NCBI RefSeq assembly: GCF_024273235.1
Contig: NZ_JANBVH010000006.1
Coordinates: forward strand, 1 to 64,000
Direction: 5' to 3'
Source of the DNA: Sphingomonas faeni
GTDB taxonomy: Bacteria; Pseudomonadota; Alphaproteobacteria; Sphingomonadales; Sphingomonadaceae
Length of the DNA: 64,000 nt
Shown here piece after piece: positions 16,237-26,061 of this stretch; position 1 is the first letter of the stretch, and the number at the start of each line of letters is the position of its first letter. Below the pieces are notes generated by a model, which had not been told where the DNA came from, ran no database searches, and saw only the letters and a list, made by a program, of their open reading frames with translations. The translations under genes and the position numbers were made by a program.

Positions 16237-19200
16237 ATGACACCTTATAAAACGGTACCTCGTTTGACGCGCGCGGCGTTGTTGTGCGCGACGACGATGG
16301 CAGCGCTGTGTGCGACCATGGCGACGGCGCAGACCATACCGCCGACGCAGGATCCGTCACCGCCCGTAGCCCAGGACGCCGCGCCTGCCGCAGCGGAGCC
16401 TGCTGCACCCACCGCCGCGACGCCACCCGCCGCGAGCTTGCCCAGCGCCGATCAGGTTCCGGGCACCGTCGACGCGACGGACAGTGCCGACATCGTCGTC
16501 ACCGGCTATCGCTCCAGTCTCGCCAAGTCGACCAATGCAAAGCGTGCCGCGACGGGCTTCACCGACTCGATCTTCGCCGAAGACATCGGCAAGTTCCCCG
16601 ACACGAACATCGCCGAATCCTTCAACCGCATTCCCGGCATCACGATCACGCGCGACGTGACGGGTGAGGGGACGAACGTCGCGATCCGCGGGCTTGGCTC
16701 GAACTTCACCAACGTGACGCTCAACGGCGCGACGATCGCGGTGGCATCCTCGGGCGCGACCGATGCGCAGGGCACCGATCGCTCGGTCGACCTGAGCTTC
16801 TTCCCGACCGACCTGTTCACCAAGCTCACCGTCAACAAGAGCTATACGGCCGATCTTCTCGAAGGTGGCGCGGCGGGCAATATCGATCTGCGGTCGGCGC
16901 GGCCGTTCGATCGTGCGACCTCGTTCCTCGCCTATAACGTACAGGGGACCAAGCAGTCGCCCGAGGACCGGATCGGCGCGCGTGGCTCGCTGATCGGCAG
17001 CTGGCGCAACGATACGTTCGGCATCCTCGCAGGCGTCTCGGCACAGCGCCTGTTCACCGACACGCGCGGCTTCGAGACGATCGGCTATACCAATCCGGCC
17101 CTGACCGCGGCGCAATGCGGTGCGGCGACGGGCTGCAACTCGACCGCCGGCGGCAACTGGACGATCCCGGCGACGGTGCCCGTCGGCGCTGGCGCGGGCC
17201 TGGTCGCCGGCACGCCGATCACCAGCGCGTTCCTGCTCGCGAACAACCCCGGTGCGACGATCCAGCAGATCGACAACGCGCTGCTGCCGCGGCTCGGGCG
17301 CTCGACCAGCATCCGCGGTCCCCGCGATCGCATCAATGCGATCATGAGCGCGGAATGGCAGCCGACCGATACGCTGCATTTCTACATCGACGGCCTGTAC
17401 GGGTACAAGAAGAACGAGCTGATCCGCGAGAATGTCGCGTGGATCGTCCGCAACAGCGCGATCATTCCGACGAACCTGACGTTCGACAAGGCGGATTGCA
17501 CGGTCGGCTGCGTCGTCACCGGCGGCACCTTCGCCAACGCGCAGTTCTTCAACGAATTCCGCCCCTATACCGAGACGACGAAGCTCTTCAGCATCAATCC
17601 CGGCGGCGAATGGGAGATTTCGGACACGCTGAAGCTCAACCTCCAAGGCAATTATGCGCGCTCGACGTTCCACCGCGAAAGCCCGTCGGTCGGCCTGACG
17701 ACGCCGCTGGGTGTTGGTAACACGGTCACCTACACTAACGACGGCGGTATCCCGACCATCCAGAGCGGGCTGGACCTCAATGATCCGGCCAATTTCGGCT
17801 GGAACGCAGGCAGCCGCGTCAATATCCAGGACGAGCGGCGGCTGAACACGAGCAAGGGTGCGCGCGGCGATCTTACCTGGGGCAGCAAGGCCCTTAATTT
17901 GAAGGTCGGCGGTGCGTTCGACGACGTGTTCCGTCGAATCCGCGGCTACGACAACAGCCAGGCATGGCAGAACGCGGTCTGCGGCAACAATCCCAACGTC
18001 TTTGTTGGCTCGCCGAATTCGCAACCGCCCTGCGAAGGCCTGAACGCGCCCGGCGCAGCTCCGGCCGGCTATCCGACCTATCCTGGCTATGGCACCGGAT
18101 CGACCGCGGGCATGACCGGGCCGGTGAGCTATGGGGGGTCGCTGATCCCGACTTCGGCCGCGCCCACCTATCTGACGCCCGGTCCGGCAGGGTTCGTGAC
18201 GGTCGACTGGCCGAAGTTCGCGGCCGCCAGCAACTATGATTTCTATCACGACAACGCCCCGGAAACCGGTGCTGCCAACACGGGTGCCAGCGGCGGTGCG
18301 ATCCGCGAAGTCGTCAAATCGGCATTCGCGACGGTGAACGGCGAGCAGGAACTGGGCGGCAACATGCTGCGGTTCAACGTCGGCGTGCGCTACGTCAACA
18401 CGATCCAGACGATCACCGGGCGCGTGTCGCTGCCCGATCCGCGCAACACGACATCGACCGGGGCCTCACTGCCCGACGGCAGCCGCTATCCGAACCTCGT
18501 CAGCAACGTCTCGACGCGCAACGTCTATGCGAAATGGCTGCCGGCCGCGACCTTCGCCTACGACGTCAGCGAGCACGCCGTGGTTCGCGTGGCCGGTTCG
18601 CGGACGATGACCCGCCCCGATCCGTCCGCGCAGCTGCCGGGCGTCAATTTCGGCGCCCCCTCGGCGGACCAGGCCACGATCGGCAACCCCGCGCTGAAGC
18701 CCTATCTCTCGACCAACCTCGATCTGGGCTTCGAATATTACACCGGCCGCGAGGGCGTGGTCAGCTTCAACGCCTTCCGCAAGTCGATCGAGGGCTTCAC
18801 CAACACGTTCATCAGCACGGTGCCGTTCGCCGATCTGGCGCAATATGGCATCACCTACGATACGCTGAACCCGACACAGCAGATCGCGCTGAACTCGCGT
18901 GGTGGCCCCAGCGCCGCGCAGGTGCAGGTCACGTCGCAGGTCAACGTGCCCAACAAGCTGACGATCAACGGCCTCGAATTCCAGTGGGTCCAGCCGCTCG
19001 ACTTCATCACCAAGCACATCGGCGTCACCGGCTTCGGCTTCAACGCCAACGCGACGGTCGTCGATCAGCGCAGCGACGGTCCGGCCCAGGCGTTCGGCGT
19101 GGCACCGTTCACCTACAACATCACCGGCTATTACGAGAAGAACGGCGTGATGCTGCGCGTGTCGACGACGTCGCGCGAAGGCTCGCAGAACAGCGGTGCG

Positions 19201-19437
19201 GCGCAGAACGGCATCCCGGCGGCGGCGTTGTTCGGCACCGACTATACGACGTATGATTTCTCGTCGTCGTTCGATCTGGACAAGATCTTCGGTCTCGCGG
19301 GTGCGCCACAGCTTACGATCAACGTCGCGAACTTCACCGATGCGACGCTGCGGTCGTACTTCCAGTTCGAGAACGCGACCTTCACGCAGTACAAGCCGGG
19401 TCGCCAGTTCCTGATCGGTCTGCGCGGCACGTTCTAG
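16237..19437 (+). CDS. TonB-dependent receptor, probable oligosaccharide transporter
   Basis: A 1066-residue outer-membrane receptor. A signal peptide ends near MATAQ (about 32), followed by a Pro/Ala-rich linker, a TonB-box-like DIVVTGYRSS at about 87-96, the plug domain (AEDIGKFPDTNIAESFNRIP...RGLGSN), and a long beta-barrel ending in aromatic F (RQFLIGLRGTF). The size and the EDIGKFPDTNIAE motif are typical of the sphingomonad/Caulobacter receptors associated with carbohydrates. It has no STN signalling domain. AGAGAGGA precedes the ATG. The neighbouring alpha-glucuronidase and hexuronate genes, and the shared operator-like box, indicate uptake of glucuronoxylan fragments (inference). Confidence 0.92.
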   Translation: MTPYKTVPRLTRAALLCATTMAALCATMATAQTIPPTQDPSPPVAQDAAPAAAEPAAPTAATPPAASLPSADQVPGTVDATDSADIVVTGYRSSLAKSTNAKRAATGFTDSIFAEDIGKFPDTNIAESFNRIPGITITRDVTGEGTNVAIRGLGSNFTNVTLNGATIAVASSGATDAQGTDRSVDLSFFPTDLFTKLTVNKSYTADLLEGGAAGNIDLRSARPFDRATSFLAYNVQGTKQSPEDRIGARGSLIGSWRNDTFGILAGVSAQRLFTDTRGFETIGYTNPALTAAQCGAATGCNSTAGGNWTIPATVPVGAGAGLVAGTPITSAFLLANNPGATIQQIDNALLPRLGRSTSIRGPRDRINAIMSAEWQPTDTLHFYIDGLYGYKKNELIRENVAWIVRNSAIIPTNLTFDKADCTVGCVVTGGTFANAQFFNEFRPYTETTKLFSINPGGEWEISDTLKLNLQGNYARSTFHRESPSVGLTTPLGVGNTVTYTNDGGIPTIQSGLDLNDPANFGWNAGSRVNIQDERRLNTSKGARGDLTWGSKALNLKVGGAFDDVFRRIRGYDNSQAWQNAVCGNNPNVFVGSPNSQPPCEGLNAPGAAPAGYPTYPGYGTGSTAGMTGPVSYGGSLIPTSAAPTYLTPGPAGFVTVDWPKFAAASNYDFYHDNAPETGAANTGASGGAIREVVKSAFATVNGEQELGGNMLRFNVGVRYVNTIQTITGRVSLPDPRNTTSTGASLPDGSRYPNLVSNVSTRNVYAKWLPAATFAYDVSEHAVVRVAGSRTMTRPDPSAQLPGVNFGAPSADQATIGNPALKPYLSTNLDLGFEYYTGREGVVSFNAFRKSIEGFTNTFISTVPFADLAQYGITYDTLNPTQQIALNSRGGPSAAQVQVTSQVNVPNKLTINGLEFQWVQPLDFITKHIGVTGFGFNANATVVDQRSDGPAQAFGVAPFTYNITGYYEKNGVMLRVSTTSREGSQNSGAAQNGIPAAALFGTDYTTYDFSSSFDLDKIFGLAGAPQLTINVANFTDATLRSYFQFENATFTQYKPGRQFLIGLRGTF

Positions 19438-19447
19438 GTGGCAAGTT

Positions 19448-19474
19448 CGGGGCGGTCGTGATGCGACCGCCCCG
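19448..19474 (+). terminator. strong hairpin between receptor and alpha-glucuronidase genes
   Basis: CGGGGCGGTCG pairs perfectly with CGACCGCCCCG over a TGATG loop, starting ten bases after the receptor stop codon. There is no T-run. It may stabilise the abundant receptor message or terminate partially, lowering expression of the enzyme genes behind it. Confidence 0.6.
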
Positions 19475-19525
19475 TCTGGGCGACAGGTCATACCCGGCTC
19501 GCCCCAAGATCGCGGAGACGAATTG

Positions 19526-19687
19526 ATGATCATGCGCCGCGACATATGGGGCAACATGAGGGGCGGCGCGGTCGCCGCCGGGCTGTTGCCCTCTCCGCTG
19601 GCCGCCGCAGTGCGGTTCGATCGGCGCATGCGCGGGTTCGACATCACGCAAGCGCACGGGGGCGTGGTGCCCGTGCTCGTCCGATGA
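19526..19687 (+). CDS. 53-residue ORF coupled to the alpha-glucuronidase gene
   Basis: A short frame with a GGAG eight bases before its ATG, ending so that its stop overlaps the alpha-glucuronidase start (ATGA). The N-terminus looks like a signal or leader (MRRDIWGNMRGG, then AVAAGLLPSPLAAA). No family is recognised. The downstream start has no ribosome binding site of its own, so reading this frame would deliver ribosomes to it. It could be a leader peptide, the remnant of a lost gene, or chance. Confidence 0.35.
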   Translation: MIMRRDIWGNMRGGAVAAGLLPSPLAAAVRFDRRMRGFDITQAHGGVVPVLVR

Positions 19688-22323
19688 CACAGGCCGTATC
19701 ACGCCGCACCATGATGGGCGCGGCGATGGGCGGCGCCGCGTTCAGCGCTGCGCTCGCAGCGCTGCCCGCACCCGTGTTCGGCGCGGGAGCACAGGATCCG
19801 GCACCCGACCCGCGCACCGCGTTTCCACTGATCGCCAAGGGCATGCCGGCGGCGATCCTGATCGATGCCGACGCCGACAGCGCGGTCCGCCACGTCGCGA
19901 CCGATTTCGCCAAGGATCTGGAGCGAGTCAGCGGCACTGCGGCGCGGCTGGTCGACGGCGCTAGCGGATCGGTGCGGGGGCCTGCGGTAATCATCGGCGT
20001 GCTCGGACACAGCGCCGTGATCGATCGCCTGGTCGCGGCCGGCAGAATCGCGGCTGCGGATATCCGTGGCGAATGGGAAGCCTTTCGCCAGATCGTGGTC
20101 GACGATCCGATGCCGGGCGTGGCGCGCGCGCTGGTCATCGTCGGGTCGGACCGGCGCGGCGCGGTGTTCGGCACCTATGACGTGTCCGAGCGGATCGGCG
20201 TTTCGCCCTGGCACTGGTTCGCCGACGTGCCGGTCCGCCGCCAGCGCGACGTGCTGATCCCTGCCGGCTCCAGGCGCGACCAGCCCAAGGTCCGTTACCG
20301 CGGGTTCTTCATCAACGACGAGGATCCGTGCCTCAGCGGCTGGGCCAGAAAGGCGTTCGGCGGCGTCAATTCAGGCATGTACGCGCACGTCTTCGAACTG
20401 TTGCTGCGGATGAAGGGCAATTATCTGTGGCCCGCCATGTGGGGCAAGGCGTTCGCCGACGACGATCCCAAAAGCATGGTGCTCGCCGATGCGATGGGCG
20501 TCGTGATGGGCAATTCGCACCACGAGCCGATGTTGCGCGCGCAGGCCGAATGGCACCGGCACGAGGATCAGGGCGTCACCGGCGGCGCATGGGACTATGA
20601 CAGGAACGGCGCCAATCTGCGAAAATTCTGGCGCGGCGGCATCGAGCGCATGATGGCCAAGGGCGGCGGCCAGCATTACGACTCCGTGGTAACCGTCGGC
20701 ATGCGCGGCGATGGCGACGAGGCGATGGCCGAGGGCACCGCGACCGGGCTGCTCGAACGCGTCGTCGCCGACCAGCGCAGGATCATCGCCGACGTCACCG
20801 GCAAGCCCGCCAGCGAGACGCCGCAGGTCTGGGCGCTCTACAAGGAAGTGCAGGATTATTACGACCACGGCATGAAGGTGCCCGACGACGTCACGCTGTT
20901 GTTCTCGGACGACAATTGGGGCCAGATCCGCCGCCTGCCCGATCCCGCCGCACCGCCGCGCAAGGGCGGCTACGGCATCTACTACCACTTCGATTACGTC
21001 GGCGCGCCGCGCAACTACAAATGGCTCAACACCAACCAGATCGAGAAGGTCTGGCAGCAGATGGACCTGGCGTATCGGCGCGGCGCAGCGCAGATCTGGA
21101 TCGCCAATGTCGGCGACATCAAGCCGATGGAATATCCGCTCGGTTTCTTCCTCGCGCAGGCCTGGAACCCCGATGCGATGACCCCAGCCGCGGTCGCCGA
21201 CTATCCACGCACGTGGGCGGCGGCGACGTTCGGCTCGGCCCAGGCCGACGCGATCGGCGAGATCGTCACGAAATACAGCAAATATGTGGCGCGTCGTAAG
21301 CCCGAGCTGATCGACCAAAGCAGTTTCCCGATCGGCGGCGTCACGCCCGGGGGCCTCGACGGCGGCGAGTTCGGCGCGATGGTCGGCGAATGGGACGCGC
21401 TGGAGGCGCGCATGCTGGCGGTCCGCGCGACGCTGCAACCCGACCGGCACGACGCCTATTACCAGCTTGTCGAATTCCCCGTCGCGGCGGTCGCGAACCT
21501 GTACCGGCTCTATTACGACACCGCCTGGAACCGTCTGTTGGCGGCACGAAACGACCCGCGCGCGAACTACTTCGCCGATCAGGTGGAGGCCGCCTTCCGC
21601 CGTGACGGCGAATTGACGCAGCGATACCACGGCATCAACGGCGGCAAGTGGGACGGCATGATGGCGCAGGTCCATATGAGCTACGTCATCTGGAACGATC
21701 CCACCCGGCAGACGATGCCGAGCATCATGCGCGTCGGCGCCGACACGCCCGAGGCAGAGCGCCGGCGGCAACCGGTGTTCGTCCGGTCGCCCGCCATTGA
21801 CGCCGGAATCGTTTCCGTAGAAGCGCCGGCCTTCAGTCGGGCGCGTGACGGCAAGGGCCTGCGCTGGACTGCGATCCCGAACCTCGGCCGGACGGCAGGC
21901 GCGGTGATCGCCGTGCCGCAGGGGCGACCCGCGACCCGGCCGGAAGACGGCGTGTGCCTGGAATACGACATCACCGTGCGCAAGGCCGGCCCCGCAACGC
22001 TGACGCTCTATCTCGCACCGACCCTCGATACCTTCGGCCGTGACGGATCGCGCATCGGCGTGTCGATCGACGGCGGGTCGGTTCAGGTCCTTCGTGCCGT
22101 GCTCGAACCGACCGGCGGTGGCACGGACACCGCGGACAAGGAGCGGTGGGCGGCGGCCGTGAAGGACAACATCGTGCAATTGTCGACGAGCCTGGGCAGC
22201 GTCGGGGTCGGACGGCATACCCTCAAGGTCTGGAGGCTGGACGACAATATGGTCCTCGAAAAACTCGTGCTGAGTACCGTCCCCGTTCCGCCTTCCTATC
22301 TCGGCGGCGTCCCCGATGCTTGA
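19684..22323 (+). CDS. GH115 alpha-glucuronidase (xylan alpha-1,2-(4-O-methyl)glucuronosidase)
   Basis: An 879-residue glycoside hydrolase. A Tat-like signal (SRRTMMGAA..., about 6-34) implies export to the periplasm or surface. The GH115 layout is visible: an N-terminal alpha/beta domain, then the catalytic TIM barrel with RGFFINDEDPCLSGW (about 205-220), KGNYLWPAMWGKAF, NSHHEPMLRAQ and MRGDGDEAM, a helical domain, and a C-terminal beta domain. GH115 enzymes remove (4-O-methyl-)glucuronic acid from glucuronoxylan, from internal as well as terminal xylose. The catalytic acids cannot be assigned from sequence alone. The start lacks a Shine-Dalgarno and overlaps a 53-residue ORF by ATGA. It supplies the glucuronate for the manD-uxaC-uxuB operon. 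Confidence 0.88.
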   Translation: MTQAVSRRTMMGAAMGGAAFSAALAALPAPVFGAGAQDPAPDPRTAFPLIAKGMPAAILIDADADSAVRHVATDFAKDLERVSGTAARLVDGASGSVRGPAVIIGVLGHSAVIDRLVAAGRIAAADIRGEWEAFRQIVVDDPMPGVARALVIVGSDRRGAVFGTYDVSERIGVSPWHWFADVPVRRQRDVLIPAGSRRDQPKVRYRGFFINDEDPCLSGWARKAFGGVNSGMYAHVFELLLRMKGNYLWPAMWGKAFADDDPKSMVLADAMGVVMGNSHHEPMLRAQAEWHRHEDQGVTGGAWDYDRNGANLRKFWRGGIERMMAKGGGQHYDSVVTVGMRGDGDEAMAEGTATGLLERVVADQRRIIADVTGKPASETPQVWALYKEVQDYYDHGMKVPDDVTLLFSDDNWGQIRRLPDPAAPPRKGGYGIYYHFDYVGAPRNYKWLNTNQIEKVWQQMDLAYRRGAAQIWIANVGDIKPMEYPLGFFLAQAWNPDAMTPAAVADYPRTWAAATFGSAQADAIGEIVTKYSKYVARRKPELIDQSSFPIGGVTPGGLDGGEFGAMVGEWDALEARMLAVRATLQPDRHDAYYQLVEFPVAAVANLYRLYYDTAWNRLLAARNDPRANYFADQVEAAFRRDGELTQRYHGINGGKWDGMMAQVHMSYVIWNDPTRQTMPSIMRVGADTPEAERRRQPVFVRSPAIDAGIVSVEAPAFSRARDGKGLRWTAIPNLGRTAGAVIAVPQGRPATRPEDGVCLEYDITVRKAGPATLTLYLAPTLDTFGRDGSRIGVSIDGGSVQVLRAVLEPTGGGTDTADKERWAAAVKDNIVQLSTSLGSVGVGRHTLKVWRLDDNMVLEKLVLSTVPVPPSYLGGVPDA

Positions 22324-22329
22324 CCCTAC

Positions 22330-22349
22330 ATGATGCGATTGCACATCAT
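22330..22349. promoter_or_regulatory. inverted repeat before the GntR gene
   Basis: ATGATG and CATCAT form 6-bp inverted arms separated by eight bases, 65 bp before the regulator start. FadR-subfamily GntR proteins often autoregulate from such sites. It does not resemble the box shared by the receptor and manD promoters, which argues for two regulators in this locus. Confidence 0.35.
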
Positions 22350-22414
22350 ATTAGGCGTTCCGCTCGACGGCATGCCTCGTCCGCATCGACGCAAAGAGGA
22401 AGATCGGTAATCCA

Positions 22415-23248
22415 ATGCCAAAGGCTCCAGCATCGCACGCGCTGTTCGCGGTTGGAAAATACGATGCTCCGACCAACGATCGTCTGTACCAGCGACTGGC
22501 GCGCAAACTGATCGAGGAACTGCTCGCCGGGACCTACGGCATCGGTGACCGCCTTCCCGCCGAGCGCGAGCTTGCGTTGGAATATGGTGCGAGCCGTCCG
22601 GCGGTGCGCGAGGCACTCATCGCGCTCGAAGTTCAGGGGTTCGTCGAGGTTCGCGTCGGCTCGGGTGCGTATGTCTGCCGGCTGCCGGGGCAGGGGGAGG
22701 AGCCGGGTTTCGCCATCACCGCGTTCGAACTCACCGAGGCGCGCATCATGTTCGAAGGCGAAGCCGCGGCGCTGGCTGCGGTCCATATCACGGACGGCGA
22801 GGTGGCGCTGCTCGATGAACTTGTCGAAGCGATGCAAACCGAGAACCTCCTCGCCGAAGTGACGGAGGTTGCCGATCGCGATTTCCATATGGCCATTGCC
22901 AGGGCGACACGGAACGCCGGCGTCGTGCGGACGATCGAGGATTTATGGCATCTCCGCTCGAGGTCGCCCGAATGCGCGCTGCTTCACGCAAAGGCGCGCA
23001 ACGCCAAGGTCAGGCCCGTCGTGGCCGAACATGCCGCGATCGTCGATGCCCTGCGCGCGCGTGATCCGGCGGCCGCACGCGCCGCAATGCGCGCGCACCT
23101 GACATCGGTGATGGATCATCTCCTCTTCCGAACCGAGGAAATGGCGATGGAACAGGCGCGGCGCGCGTTCGCGACGACACGACGGAGATATGGCGGCGTC
23201 GGCCTCGCATCGGAACCGACCGGCAACCGCGACGGTCTGGAATATTGA
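22415..23248 (+). CDS. FadR-subfamily GntR transcriptional regulator
   Basis: A 277-residue regulator. The winged helix at about 20-90 shows GDRLPAERELALEYGASRPAVREAL and the wing VRVGSGAYV. The C-terminal FCD helical domain (about 105-245) carries the metal-binding pattern D...H in DRDFHMAIA and later H residues (AEHAAIVDAL, MRAHL). FCD regulators often sense sugar acids; UxuR and ExuR, which control hexuronate genes, belong here. Its place between the alpha-glucuronidase and manD genes makes it the obvious local regulator. Ligand and operator are inferred. Confidence 0.9.
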   Translation: MPKAPASHALFAVGKYDAPTNDRLYQRLARKLIEELLAGTYGIGDRLPAERELALEYGASRPAVREALIALEVQGFVEVRVGSGAYVCRLPGQGEEPGFAITAFELTEARIMFEGEAAALAAVHITDGEVALLDELVEAMQTENLLAEVTEVADRDFHMAIARATRNAGVVRTIEDLWHLRSRSPECALLHAKARNAKVRPVVAEHAAIVDALRARDPAAARAAMRAHLTSVMDHLLFRTEEMAMEQARRAFATTRRRYGGVGLASEPTGNRDGLEY

Positions 23249-23282
23249 TAAGACCGCTTGCTGGCAGCCTACGGCTTTTGGT

Positions 23283-23323
23283 TTGACACGGTTGCGCGCG
23301 ATCCTTCATGGTATCGCTATCAA
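23283..23323 (+). promoter_or_regulatory. promoter/operator candidate of the manD operon
   Basis: A TTGACA -35-like hexamer at 23283-23288 is followed by GGTATCGCTATCAA at 23310-23323, where a -10 element or the transcription start would fall. The latter matches the box at 16047-16060 in 13 of 14 bases and fits the LacI-family form TGGTAnCGnTATCA. No clear -10 is seen. The leader to the manD start is about 250 bp; no gene is evident in it. Confidence 0.5.
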
Positions 23324-23572
23324 ATCGACGGCTCGACAGAGTGCCGCGTTCACCTCAGGAGATGGCCGATGCCCGGCAGTCCGACGGCATGTATCACATC
23401 GGTTCGCGCGCCGTTCAAGCCGCTTCCGGCAATTGCCCTCGCTGTCGTGACATGGCCCGAATGACGCGCCGGCAAGACACCGTGCTGAGCGCCGCGCTTC
23501 GCGACAGCGCCACGGGCGAAGCCGCGCCGCAACCAAAAGCCATTCCGTGCGAAATCTGCTGAAGGATCCGCG

Positions 23573-24784
23573 ATGCCCAGAATCGTCTCCGCCCGCGTCA
23601 TCGTCACCTGTCCGGGGCGCAATTTCGTCACGCTGAAGATCGAGTGCGACGATGGCACTACCGGGCTTGGCGACGCCACGCTCAACGGCCGCGAGTTGAG
23701 CGTGGCGAGCTACCTGACCGATCACGTCGTGCCGTGCCTGATCGGCCGCGATGCGCACCGGATCGAGGATGTCTGGCAGTATCTCTACAAGGGCGCGTAC
23801 TGGCGGCGCGGCCCGGTGACGATGGCGGCGATCGCCGCGGTCGACACCGCGCTGTGGGACATCAAGGGCAAGCTCGCAGGCATGCCGGTCTATCAGTTGC
23901 TCGGCGGCGCGGCGCGCGATGCGTGCATGGTCTATGCGCACGCCAACGGCACGACGATCGAGGATACGATCGCGGTCGCCAAGGCCGAGCAGGCCAAGGG
24001 CTACAAGGCGATCCGGCTGCAATGCGGCGTGCCGGGGCTCGCCTCGACCTACGGCGTCGCCAAGCACGGCGCACGCTACGAGCCCGCCGATGCCGACCTG
24101 CCGAGCGAAAGCGTGTGGTCGACCGAGAAATACCTCCGCGTCGTCCCCGAACTGTTCAAGGCCGCGCGCGAGGCGATGGGCTGGGACGTGCATCTTTTGC
24201 ACGACATCCACCACCGGCTGACCCCGATCGAGGCGGGGCGGCTCGGCAAGGCACTTGAGCCGTATAACCTTTTCTGGATCGAGGACCCGACGCCGGCCGA
24301 GAACCAGGAGGCGTTCAAGCTGATCCGCCACCACACGACGACGCCGATCGCGGTTGGCGAGGTGTTCAATTCGATCTGGGACGCGAAGGACCTGATCCAG
24401 AACCAACTGATCGACTATATCCGCGCGACCGTCGTGCATGCCGGCGGCATCACGCACCTGCGCCGGATCGCGTCGCTTGCCGATCTGTATCAGGTGCGGA
24501 CCGGCTGCCACGGCGCGACCGACCTGTCGCCGGTGGCGATGGCGGCGGCGCTGCATTTCGGGCTGTCGGTGCCCAATTTCGGCGTGCAGGAGCATATGCC
24601 GCACACCGACGAGACCGATGCGGTCTTCCCGCACGCGTACAGCTTCGACGACGGCATGATGCATCCGGGCGAGGCACCGGGGCTCGGCGTCGACATCGAC
24701 GAGGATCTTGCCGCGACCTACGACTATAAGCGTGCCTATCTGCCGGTCGCGCGTCTCGAGGATGGCACGCTGTGCAACTGGTGA
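23573..24784 (+). CDS. manD: D-mannonate dehydratase, enolase superfamily
   Basis: A 403-residue enzyme that dehydrates D-mannonate to 2-keto-3-deoxy-D-gluconate. Metal ligands Asp211, Glu237 (IEDP) and Glu263 (VGEVF), the acid/base residues Arg148, Tyr160 and His213 (HDIHH), and the [10 protein letters not shown] loop follow the characterised Novosphingobium ManD with an offset of one residue. Closely related RspA-type proteins can be inactive on mannonate, but the neighbours (uxaC, uxuB, hexuronate MFS) strongly support the true activity. It is first in a four-gene operon and overlaps the MFS start by up to 13 bp. Confidence 0.92.
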   Translation: MPRIVSARVIVTCPGRNFVTLKIECDDGTTGLGDATLNGRELSVASYLTDHVVPCLIGRDAHRIEDVWQYLYKGAYWRRGPVTMAAIAAVDTALWDIKGKLAGMPVYQLLGGAARDACMVYAHANGTTIEDTIAVAKAEQAKGYKAIRLQCGVPGLASTYGVAKHGARYEPADADLPSESVWSTEKYLRVVPELFKAAREAMGWDVHLLHDIHHRLTPIEAGRLGKALEPYNLFWIEDPTPAENQEAFKLIRHHTTTPIAVGEVFNSIWDAKDLIQNQLIDYIRATVVHAGGITHLRRIASLADLYQVRTGCHGATDLSPVAMAAALHFGLSVPNFGVQEHMPHTDETDAVFPHAYSFDDGMMHPGEAPGLGVDIDEDLAATYDYKRAYLPVARLEDGTLCNW

Positions 24785-26061
24785 CCGCCGCCGCCGCGAC
24801 CGAGAAGCCGCGCGGCAAAGTCCGCTGGATCGTCTGCGCGCTGCTCTTCGCGGCGGTGGCGCTCAGCTATATCGACCGGCTCGTGCTGCCGGTGCTGAAA
24901 CCCGAATTGCAGGCGCGCTATAATTGGAGCGAGCAGGGCTATGCCGATCTCGCGATCGCGTTCCAGGCCGCCTACGGCATCGCCTATGTCCTGTTCGGCC
25001 GGTTCGTCGACCGGGTCGGCGCGAAGATCGGCTATGCGGTCGCGGTGACGCTGTGGACGATCGGTCATGTCGCGCATGCGCTGTTCACCAGCGCCGGCAT
25101 GATGATCTTCGCGCGTATCCCGCTCGCGATCGGCGAGGCCGGGGCGTTCCCCGCCGCGCTGGCGGCCGCGAACGAATGGTTTCCGCAACGCGAGCGAGCG
25201 CTGGCGATCGGCATCTTCAACGCGGGCTCGAACGTCGGGGCGATCCTCACGCCGTTGATCGTGCCGGTGATCGCGGTGACGTTCGGCTGGCGGATGGCGT
25301 TCATCGCGACCGGCGCGCTGACCGTGATCTGGCTGGTCGCCTGGCTCGCCTTCTACCGGTCGCCGCGCAAGCACCCGCGCGTCACGCCTGAGGAACTGGC
25401 CTGGATCGAGGCCGATCCCGTGCCCGCCGCCAAGCCGGTCCGCTGGCGGACGCTGCTACGGTTGCGGCAGACCTGGGCGTACATGCTCGGACGGTTCCTG
25501 ATCGATCCGGTGTGGTGGACGTTCCTGTTCTGGCTGCCCGATTTCTTCAACCGGCAATACGGCGTGAAGATGCTCGATTTCGGGCCGCCGCTGGTCGCCG
25601 TGTATGTGCTGGCCGATGTCGGATCGGTCGCGGGCGGCTGGTTCTCGTCGCGGCTGCTGGCACGCGGCCAGACGCCCAACCGCGCACGGAAAACCGCGTT
25701 GTTCGCCTGCGCGCTGTTCGCCCTGCCGATCATCTTCGCCGCGCAGGCGCCCGGACTCTGGTGGGCCGTCGCGGCGATCGGGCTAGCGTGCGCCTGTCAC
25801 CAAGGCTTCTCCGCCAACGTCTATGCGATCCCCGGCGACCTGTTCCCGCGTGGCATGGGCGGATCGGTGATCGGTCTCGGCGGGCTGGCGGGCGCATTCG
25901 GCGGCATGCTGATGGCCAAGTTCGCAGGGACCATCCTGGCCGGCGTCGGCAGCTATGGACCGATCTTCGTGGTCGCCGGATGCGCCTATTTCGTCGCCTT
26001 GCTGGTTATCCACCTGCTCGTCCCGCACTATACCCCCGTCGATCCGGAACGCCTCGCATGA
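24772..26061 (+). CDS. MFS hexuronate transporter (ACS family, ExuT-like)
   Basis: A 429-residue inner-membrane symporter with 12 hydrophobic segments. Helix 1 carries [15 protein letters not shown] and the loop after helix 2 [15 protein letters not shown], as in the anion:cation symporter family that includes ExuT and GudP. It should carry glucuronate or aldouronate across the inner membrane. The GTG at 24772 has GAGGA nine bases upstream; a second GTG at 24781 would give the 4-bp GTGA overlap with manD. Its stop overlaps the uxaC start by ATGA. Confidence 0.88.
   Translation: MQLVTAAAATEKPRGKVRWIVCALLFAAVALSYIDRLVLPVLKPELQARYNWSEQGYADLAIAFQAAYGIAYVLFGRFVDRVGAKIGYAVAVTLWTIGHVAHALFTSAGMMIFARIPLAIGEAGAFPAALAAANEWFPQRERALAIGIFNAGSNVGAILTPLIVPVIAVTFGWRMAFIATGALTVIWLVAWLAFYRSPRKHPRVTPEELAWIEADPVPAAKPVRWRTLLRLRQTWAYMLGRFLIDPVWWTFLFWLPDFFNRQYGVKMLDFGPPLVAVYVLADVGSVAGGWFSSRLLARGQTPNRARKTALFACALFALPIIFAAQAPGLWWAVAAIGLACACHQGFSANVYAIPGDLFPRGMGGSVIGLGGLAGAFGGMLMAKFAGTILAGVGSYGPIFVVAGCAYFVALLVIHLLVPHYTPVDPERLA

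Noticed and set aside
23308..23562. 84-residue frame in the manD leader
   Set aside because: Composition is unlike neighbouring proteins, it covers the operator-like box, and no family or ribosome binding site supports it.
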